A DNA stretch of 7,045 nucleotides from Anaerolineaceae bacterium UBA5311. Lineage in GTDB: Bacteria > Chloroflexota > Anaerolineae > Anaerolineales > Anaerolineaceae. The notes beneath the pieces are model-generated. The model did not search any database, was not told where the DNA came from, and worked only from the letters and a program-made list of their open reading frames with translations. A program made the translations under genes and the position numbers. This document shows, one piece after another, positions 1 through 4,114 of this stretch (position 1 is its first letter; every line of letters begins with the position of its first letter). The DNA is taken from contig DHRN01000051.1 of the NCBI GenBank assembly GCA_002411175.1, forward strand, positions 1 through 7,045, given 5' to 3'.

Positions 1-30
1 AGCGCAGCGAGCTGCCAACCCACTAATAAC

Positions 31-59
31 TTGCCAAATGAAAAATGCTCAGTTATAAT
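31..59 (+). promoter_or_regulatory. Sigma-70-type promoter of the tRNA-Val gene
   Basis: The -35 box TTGCCA (31-36) and the perfect -10 box TATAAT (54-59) are separated by exactly 17 bases. The expected transcription start, near 66, lies a few bases before the mature tRNA 5' end at 71, which is typical for a tRNA promoter with a short leader. Confidence 0.85.
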
Positions 60-70
60 GCATGTTCCTT

Positions 71-144
71 GGGCGGTTAGCTCAGTTGGTTAGAGCGTTG
101 CGTTGACATCGCAAAGGTCGTAGGTTCGAGTCCTATACCACCCA
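71..144 (+). tRNA. tRNA-Val (anticodon GAC)
   Basis: The cloverleaf folds by eye. The acceptor stem is 71-77 with 137-143. The D arm is closed by GCTC/GAGC. The anticodon stem is 98-102 with 110-114, around a loop that holds GAC at 105-107 (valine codons GUC/GUU). The T arm is 120-124 with 132-136, and its loop begins TTCGAGT. The discriminator is A144 and CCA is not encoded. Two oddities are visible. The fourth acceptor pair is a C74:A140 mismatch, and the outer T-stem pair is a G120:T136 wobble. Both changes involve the 3' half of the gene, as could happen if a past integration replaced the 3' end, but chance drift is also possible. Confidence 0.95.
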
Positions 145-146
145 CT

Positions 147-174
147 AAAAACATCCTTTGCAGGATGTTTTTTT
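147..174 (+). terminator. Rho-independent terminator after tRNA-Val
   Basis: A perfect 7-bp stem, ACATCCT (151-157) with AGGATGT (162-168), closes a TTGC loop. It is preceded by AAAA and followed by a T run to 174, so it could end transcription of the tRNA immediately after its 3' end. The flanking A and T runs make it partly bidirectional. Confidence 0.9.
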
Positions 175-530
175 ATTCTGTTGCACACCCGCCACTCCCA
201 GAAGACCAACAGACTCTTTTAATTTTTTATCTCCATCCGTCAGCTTGCTCTCGGCCTACAGGCGGAATCCTTCAGGCAGATTGAGCATCCGCAATTTAGC
301 AATATTTGTAGATTCTTCCAGGGCTTGCGACTAAAAATGCGGATGCCGCACAATGTTGTTAGCTGATAACTCGGTGCCAATTTTTCACCCCACATTATCC
401 AAGACCACAGAGTAGAGAAATGAAGAGTGGTAAGGAAAGCGATGCATGAATACAATGGGACATTATGCAAGATCATCAACTCACTAAAGCAGGAACCCGA
501 ACACAAAAAGATTACGCTGTTTTCTACTGA
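175..530. other. Gene-poor stretch between tRNA and restriction operon
   Basis: I see no gene here that I can support. An 88-codon open frame on the minus strand (506-240) has no Shine-Dalgarno and an unconvincing composition (rich in Cys, Trp and Leu). Another minus-strand frame, from about 330 to 145, reads as more protein-like but contains an in-frame TAG at 258-256. It could be a decayed 3' fragment of an unidentified gene. An imperfect direct repeat (14 of 17 bases identical) occurs at 392-408 and 460-476, and a small GCGG-ATG-CCGC hairpin is present near 339-350. No copy of the tRNA 3' end (an att-like repeat) was found. Confidence 0.5.
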
Positions 531-536
531 TATAAT
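531..536 (+). promoter_or_regulatory. Candidate -10 box for the methyltransferase operon
   Basis: A perfect TATAAT directly abuts the first possible ATG (537). No convincing -35 box lies 16-18 bases upstream (508-513 reads AAGATT). If this is the real -10 box, transcription would start near 543, downstream of the ATG at 537, and translation would have to begin at the in-frame ATG at 573. An imperfect inverted pair, ACTGA (526-530) and TTAGT (541-545), brackets the box and could be an operator. That part is speculative. Confidence 0.45.
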
Positions 537-1685
537 ATGGTTAGTAAGGTTGCCGAGAAGAGTAGAGAGGAAATGGAACGAAAATCTGTAAAAGTCCCGA
601 TTGATAACTTAATCTATGATGATCTGAAGGAGTTAACAAAGATAACAGGTCAATCCATCAGAGAATATCTTGAGTACGCCTTACAGTATCATTTTGAGAT
701 TATTTATCAGGAACCAGAAATCCCTGGTGCAAAATTTGATTTTATTGATCTTTTTGCAGGCATTGGGGGAATGAGGCTTGCTTTTGAAGCTGCAGGTGGT
801 CAATGCGTTTTTTCTTCAGAATGGGATTCTTTCGCTCAAAAAACATATTATGAGAATTTTAGTGTTATCCCCCATGGAGATATCAGAAAAATAGATGAGA
901 AAGATATTCCGGATCATGATGTCCTTGTAGCAGGATTTCCCTGCCAGCCTTTCTCTATTGCGGGAGTCTCAAAGAAAAACAGCCTGGGAAAAGATCACGG
1001 TTTTTTAGACAAAACTCAGGGAACGTTGTTTTTTGATATCGTTCGGATTTTGGACGAAAAGCGACCCAAGGCTTTCATGTTGGAAAATGTGAAAAACTTA
1101 CGAAACCATGATAAAGGACGAACATGGGAAGTTATCAGTGAAACTCTTATGGAGCTTAACTATCAGATATTTTTCGAAATTATTGACGGTCAGGATTGGG
1201 CACCGCAGCACCGGGAACGGATAATAATCGTAGGCTTCAACAACGATAACTTCAGTAATCCGGTTGACTTTACTTTTCAGGATTTACCAAAACCAACTAA
1301 AAAACCAGTCGCCGGAGATATCTTAGAGAAGCATGTTGATGAGAAATACACTTTGTCTGACAATTTATGGACCTACTTACAAGAATACGCTCTCAAGCAC
1401 AAAATGAAAGGGAATGGATTTGGCTACGGGGTTCTCGACCCCAAGGGTTCAACCCGGACTTTAAGTGCAAGGTACCATAAGGATGGTTCTGAAATATTAA
1501 TCTGGCAAAAAGGTAAAAATCCAAGGCGATTAACACCAAGAGAGTGCGCAAGGTTACAAGGATTCCCGGAAACATTCAAGATTCCTGTATCTGATACCCA
1601 GGCTTACAGACAATTTGGTAATGCTGTTGTGGTTCCGATGATTACAGAGATTGCCAAAAGGATTTCCGAACAGTTAACTAAGTAA
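537..1685 (+). CDS. Dcm/M.EcoRII-like DNA (cytosine-5) methyltransferase with N-terminal ribbon-helix-helix-like domain
   Basis: Transfers a methyl group from S-adenosylmethionine to C5 of cytosine in DNA. It is the modification half of the restriction system encoded downstream. All main m5C motifs are intact: motif I DLFAGIGG (71-78), catalytic loop GFPCQPFS with Cys136, ENV (183-185), QHRER (224-228), TRTLSARYHKDG (306-317) and QFGNAV (359-364). The stretches GVSKKNSLG, QGTLFFD, GNGFGYG and SDTQAYRQFGN closely match E. coli Dcm as I remember it, so CCWGG-type specificity is a reasonable inference. The protein is about 90 residues shorter than Dcm. Residues ~17-56 fit a ribbon-helix-helix pattern (strand KSVKVPI, helix, TGQS turn, helix), unlike the Dcm N-terminus, and may serve autoregulation. 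I use the first ATG. Met13 (573), preceded by AGAGAGG, is a serious alternative start. The stop lies 17 bases before the endonuclease gene. Confidence 0.95.
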   Translation: MVSKVAEKSREEMERKSVKVPIDNLIYDDLKELTKITGQSIREYLEYALQYHFEIIYQEPEIPGAKFDFIDLFAGIGGMRLAFEAAGGQCVFSSEWDSFAQKTYYENFSVIPHGDIRKIDEKDIPDHDVLVAGFPCQPFSIAGVSKKNSLGKDHGFLDKTQGTLFFDIVRILDEKRPKAFMLENVKNLRNHDKGRTWEVISETLMELNYQIFFEIIDGQDWAPQHRERIIIVGFNNDNFSNPVDFTFQDLPKPTKKPVAGDILEKHVDEKYTLSDNLWTYLQEYALKHKMKGNGFGYGVLDPKGSTRTLSARYHKDGSEILIWQKGKNPRRLTPRECARLQGFPETFKIPVSDTQAYRQFGNAVVVPMITEIAKRISEQLTK

Positions 1686-1693
1686 GAATCAAT

Positions 1694-1698
1694 GGAGG
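1694..1698 (+). promoter_or_regulatory. Ribosome binding site of the EcoRII-like endonuclease gene
   Basis: GGAGG ends four bases before the ATG at 1703, within the 17-base methyltransferase-endonuclease gap. It is clearly stronger than anything in front of the methyltransferase or vsr starts, so it fixes the endonuclease start. The two genes are probably co-transcribed but translated independently. Confidence 0.75.
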
Positions 1699-1702
1699 CT
1701 TT

Positions 1703-2878
1703 ATGAATGACGGTTCAGCCTGGATAGCAGCAGTCGAAGCAGTAGAAGCATCCCAATCATCTTTTTTTAAATTCATCACAGCGAATGACTCCGGTGAAAC
1801 CGGAGGTCATCAGGCAGGTTTTCATATTTCCAAATCCGCTGCGCCTGTGTTGTTCAAGCGTGAATTCTTTAAGGGGGAGTTTCACGAAGAAGATATCCAG
1901 ATTACATGGCAGGATGGATTCATTACCGATAGTTCGATAAAGTATTATGGACGGAAGACCAGGGATGAATATCGTTTAACAAGATTTGGCAGGGAGTTCA
2001 ATTATCGTGAGCGTATAGCGACTGGAGATGTGCTGGTTATTTCAAGGGTTGAATACGGAGTTTTTAAAGCCTTTGTGTTAAAATCGGAAGAAGAGATCGA
2101 AAACTTTCTTGACACCTTTGGATTAAGCCCTGTAGACTCAGGCTCAATCATAGAGATTGCCCGGACACATGTAGAACCTAATGAAGAAGATGAATTCGCA
2201 GAATTTTTCAAGACCTTAGGCGGTGAGTTCCCTCCAACAGAATTGATGTCAGCGAAATCCCGGGATATCGAGCTAAAAGTAAACGACAAAGAATATGAAA
2301 TTCTGTCTAACCCAGACAAAAAAATTTTGGATTGGACGGCTTCAGAGTATCGCCTATTCAGGTTCATTGAGAAATCCTTACACATTGATCAGGTAAAATC
2401 CGGGTTCTCTACACTTGAAGAATTTGTTACGCTGGCGAATACGATTCTGAATAGAAGAAAAAGCAGAGCTGGAAAGTCCCTTGAACACCATCTCAGTTTT
2501 ATCTTCTCAAAAAACGGCCTCCCATTTTCTGAACAAATGGTTACCGAGGAAAATTACAGGCCGGATTTTTTGTTTCCTTCAATTGATGCATATCATGACA
2601 CATCGTATCCAAGGAAAGACATAATTGTATTGGCTGCAAAAACAACCTGTAAAGATCGTTGGAGACAGATATTAAACGAGGCTGAAAACCTGGAAAAACA
2701 TCACCTCTTCACTTTGCAACAAGGAATCACTAACAACCAACTGGATCAAATGTTCAATGCTAATGTGCAACTGGTAGTACCTAAACAACACCTGTTCACA
2801 TTCTCAGAGAAATATCGGGGTAAGATTCTTACGTTAACTGAATTTATTGGAACGGTTAAAAACGTATATTTGAAGTAA
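1703..2878 (+). CDS. EcoRII-family type II restriction endonuclease
   Basis: Cuts DNA at sites left unmodified by the neighbouring methyltransferase, probably CCWGG-like. The 391 residues are close to the roughly 400 of EcoRII, and the two-domain plan is the same. Residues ~1-175 form an N-terminal effector, B3-like DNA-binding domain in which KTRDEYR (85-91) keeps the K-x-R-x-E-x-R pattern. The C-terminal EcoRII-C nuclease domain (~215-385) contains RRKSRAGKSLE (251-261), RPDF (286-289), YHD (297-299) and AAKTTCKDRWRQ (311-322). Asp288, Tyr297, Lys313 and Lys317 all sit at a constant offset of 11 from the EcoRII residues I recall as catalytic (299, 308, 324, 328), so the active site looks complete. 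With an effector domain the enzyme should be type IIE and need more than one site copy. The exact recognition sequence cannot be read from the protein. It lies in the methyltransferase operon, ending 3 bases before vsr. Confidence 0.93.
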   Translation: MNDGSAWIAAVEAVEASQSSFFKFITANDSGETGGHQAGFHISKSAAPVLFKREFFKGEFHEEDIQITWQDGFITDSSIKYYGRKTRDEYRLTRFGREFNYRERIATGDVLVISRVEYGVFKAFVLKSEEEIENFLDTFGLSPVDSGSIIEIARTHVEPNEEDEFAEFFKTLGGEFPPTELMSAKSRDIELKVNDKEYEILSNPDKKILDWTASEYRLFRFIEKSLHIDQVKSGFSTLEEFVTLANTILNRRKSRAGKSLEHHLSFIFSKNGLPFSEQMVTEENYRPDFLFPSIDAYHDTSYPRKDIIVLAAKTTCKDRWRQILNEAENLEKHHLFTLQQGITNNQLDQMFNANVQLVVPKQHLFTFSEKYRGKILTLTEFIGTVKNVYLK

Positions 2879-2881
2879 TTT

Positions 2882-3304
2882 ATGGCAGACATTAAAACAC
2901 CTGAAGCCAGAAGTTATAATATGTCAAAAATTCGGGGAAGAGATACAAAGCCCGAGCTGGTTGTCAGGAAATTCTTATTTAAGAACGGTTTTCGCTATCG
3001 AATCCATAACGACAAACTTCCAGGAAAGCCGGACATCGTGTTGCCTAAATATAAAACCGTAATCTTTGTCAATGGCTGTTTCTGGCATGGACATGCAGGA
3101 TGCAAATATTTCAAAATACCGGCAACGAACAGTGAGTTCTGGATTAATAAAATCAACCGAACCAGCAAAATGGACCAAAAAAATATCGAAAGCCTGGAAG
3201 CCATGGGGTACAAAGTTGTTACGATCTGGGAATGTGAGTTAAGAAACAGCGTGACTCGTGAGGAATCATTATCTTCTTTGCTGGAAAACCTGACTATTTG
3301 CTAA
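2882..3304 (+). CDS. vsr: Very short patch repair (Vsr) T:G mismatch endonuclease
   Basis: Nicks DNA 5' of the T in T:G mismatches formed when 5-methylcytosine deaminates within the methylated site, so that short-patch repair restores C. The 140-residue protein aligns by eye with E. coli Vsr from the start. It has MSKIRGRDTKPE (14-25), LPGKPD with catalytic Asp51, GCFWHGH (65-71) with Trp68 and His69, KIPATNSEFW (78-87) and WEC (116-118). Cys66, His71, Cys74 and Cys118 are the likely zinc ligands. Positions 63-64 are Val-Asn where E. coli has Thr-His. The C-terminus is short. The start lies 3 bases after the endonuclease stop with no good Shine-Dalgarno, which suggests translational coupling. 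Its presence supports the view that the methyltransferase makes 5-methylcytosine in a Dcm-like context. Confidence 0.95.
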   Translation: MADIKTPEARSYNMSKIRGRDTKPELVVRKFLFKNGFRYRIHNDKLPGKPDIVLPKYKTVIFVNGCFWHGHAGCKYFKIPATNSEFWINKINRTSKMDQKNIESLEAMGYKVVTIWECELRNSVTREESLSSLLENLTIC

Positions 3305-3395
3305 TGTATGATTATTCAATATTGTCCCTGATAAATAGAAATGTAAGAATTGATAGCCCAAAAAAAAATCATTAAGAAAGCTGTGGGGGATTACA

Positions 3396-3554
3396 ATGAG
3401 AGTTCGATCTGTGAAGATTAAGAATTACCGGGGATATCAGCACGATATTTCTGTGCTATTGAAAGGCCTTACTGTTCTGGTTGGAAAGTACGATGTCGGC
3501 AAATCATCAATCCTTGAGGCACAGGAATTTAAGCTCTTCTGCTTCTTTTGTTAG
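3396..3554 (+). pseudogene. Truncated OLD/AAA-type ATPase (N-terminal remnant)
   Basis: A 52-codon frame starts at ATG 3396 behind GGGGGA (3385-3390, five bases away). Residues 1-42 are a recognisable start of an OLD-family or related AAA_15 ATPase: a first strand of the form VRSVKIKNYRG, then LTVLVG and a Walker A box G-KYDV-GKSS (30-38) followed by ILEA. Intact relatives are usually several hundred residues long. Here similarity stops near 3521 and the frame ends 10 codons later in sequence that belongs to an oppositely oriented gene. The Walker B, signature and any Toprim nuclease parts are missing, so it cannot work as an ATPase. The full-length parent could have been an OLD nuclease, a Gabija GajA-like protein or another SMC-like defence ATPase; the remnant is too short to tell. 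It starts 91 bases after vsr on the same strand. Confidence 0.75.
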
Positions 3555-3617
3555 TTGGTTAATACGATCTTTGAGTGAACCTTGTGAACTGTCATTGGTG
3601 ATAAAGATAGAATCCAT
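3507..3617 (-). pseudogene. Truncated gene resembling the N-terminus of PLD-like/helicase proteins
   Basis: A minus-strand frame starts at ATG 3617 behind AAAAGGGAG (SD core 3621-3625, three bases away), which looks like a genuine translation start. Its ~31 native residues end in LKDRINQLTKEAEELKFL. This resembles the opening of proteins with an N-terminal phospholipase D-like domain, often fused to SNF2-type helicases, where KFL is usually followed by VGFFYFSG. That continuation is absent: after KFL the frame enters the antisense of the OLD-type remnant and stops at 3509-3507. Assignment rests on pattern memory of a short segment and is tentative. The start and RBS are better supported than the family. 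Confidence 0.45.
3520..3530. other. Deletion junction joining two convergent gene fragments
   Basis: Within about ten bases the sequence changes from the plus-strand ATPase fragment (ILEA ends near 3521) to the minus-strand fragment (KFL ends near 3525 in minus-strand reading). Each fragment has a proper start and RBS facing inward and both lose similarity at this same point. This is what a single deletion removing the 3' parts of two convergent genes would leave. No insertion sequence or long repeat lies at the junction. Confidence 0.6.
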
Positions 3618-3742
3618 AATCTCCCTTTTCTATAAATGAACGATTATGGTATTGTACTCTATTGAACCCTGGTCGGCAGTGTCTCATTTTTTTGAAGTAA
3701 CTAATTATTCTTTTTTGATTAATCACCATCCAACTTGTCTTA

Positions 3743-3775
3743 TAAAAACAAAAACACCCCGTCGATGCGGGGTGT
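3743..3775 (-). terminator. Rho-independent terminator of the small minus-strand gene
   Basis: A perfect 8-bp GC-rich stem, ACACCCCG (3754-3761) with CGGGGTGT (3768-3775), has a 6-base loop. On the minus strand it is followed by a T-rich tract interrupted by one G (3753 down to 3743). It lies about 20 bases past the stop of the 65-residue protein. It probably also ends read-through from the DinG-type gene, since I see no terminator between those two genes. Confidence 0.9.
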
Positions 3776-3794
3776 CTGTTCTCCTGAAGAGCGA

Positions 3795-3992
3795 TTAATC
3801 TTTCTTCAATACAGGCAATCCGGATGCCAGTTCGACAACGTGTTTCCCGGCGGGAACCTTTTCCACTTCTTCCCCTTTGCGAATATCGGTTGAGAAATAA
3901 TACAATTCGGTTTCTTTACCTGATGCTCGTTTCACTCTCTTTACGTGAAGAAAATAGTCTTTCCCTTTTGAATTTTTGAAGCTAAAAGCCAT
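3795..3992 (-). CDS. Small basic protein of unknown function (65 aa)
   Basis: The function is not known to me. The protein is short, soluble-looking and rich in Lys, with no signal peptide, membrane segment or metal-binding cysteines. It starts MAFSFKNSKGKDYFLH, has a central YYFSTD and ends in a GLPVLKKD tail. I associate this layout (Y-[FY]-L-H ... YFFS ... P-[AE]-G ... GLP-x-LKK) with a widespread family of uncharacterised small proteins, but that is recollection only. A longer frame starts at 4070, but the start at 3992 is chosen because AAGGAGG (3999-4005) sits six bases upstream and the longer frame would overlap the promoter. It has its own promoter and terminator, so it forms a single-gene unit and is probably well expressed. 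Confidence 0.85.
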   Translation of the reverse strand: MAFSFKNSKGKDYFLHVKRVKRASGKETELYYFSTDIRKGEEVEKVPAGKHVVELASGLPVLKKD

Positions 3993-3998
3993 GTTAAA

Positions 3999-4005
3999 CC
4001 TCCTT
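3999..4005 (-). promoter_or_regulatory. Strong Shine-Dalgarno of the small basic protein gene
   Basis: AAGGAGG on the minus strand lies six bases before ATG 3992, a near-ideal match and spacing. It decides the start of the 65-residue protein against the longer upstream frame. Confidence 0.85.
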
Positions 4006-4041
4006 AGAATTACGCATGCTATCTTAATAGCTGACGAGAAA

Positions 4042-4070
4042 AGTTTACATCCCGACGAGGGGAATGTCAA
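4042..4070 (-). promoter_or_regulatory. Sigma-70-type promoter of the small basic protein gene
   Basis: On the minus strand a consensus -35 TTGACA (4070-4065) and a -10 TAAACT (4047-4042) are separated by exactly 17 bases. The expected transcription start, near 4035, gives a leader of about 43 bases before the ATG at 3992. The promoter lies in the gap after the DinG-type gene, so the small gene can be expressed independently of it. Confidence 0.8.
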
Positions 4071-4114
4071 TTGTGTGTAGAAGCAACAGAAAGCTTAGCG
4101 AACCACGCGCCAGG

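Noticed and set aside
120..144. tRNA 3' end considered as an attachment site for an integrated element
   Set aside because: No second copy of the 3' end and no integrase gene in the window; kept only as an inference in the tRNA finding.
392..476. Imperfect direct repeat (14 of 17 bases) at 392-408 and 460-476, considered as operator sites
   Set aside because: Only two imperfect copies about 60 bases or more upstream of the operon start, with no symmetry; too weak to call.
240..506. 88-codon open frame on the minus strand
   Set aside because: No Shine-Dalgarno, unusual composition, no recognisable motif, and the neighbouring frame reads as more protein-like; probably chance.
3660..3720. Sequence around GGTCGGCAGTGTCTCATT considered as an insertion-sequence end
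   Set aside because: No matching inverted copy, no transposase and no target duplication were seen in the window.
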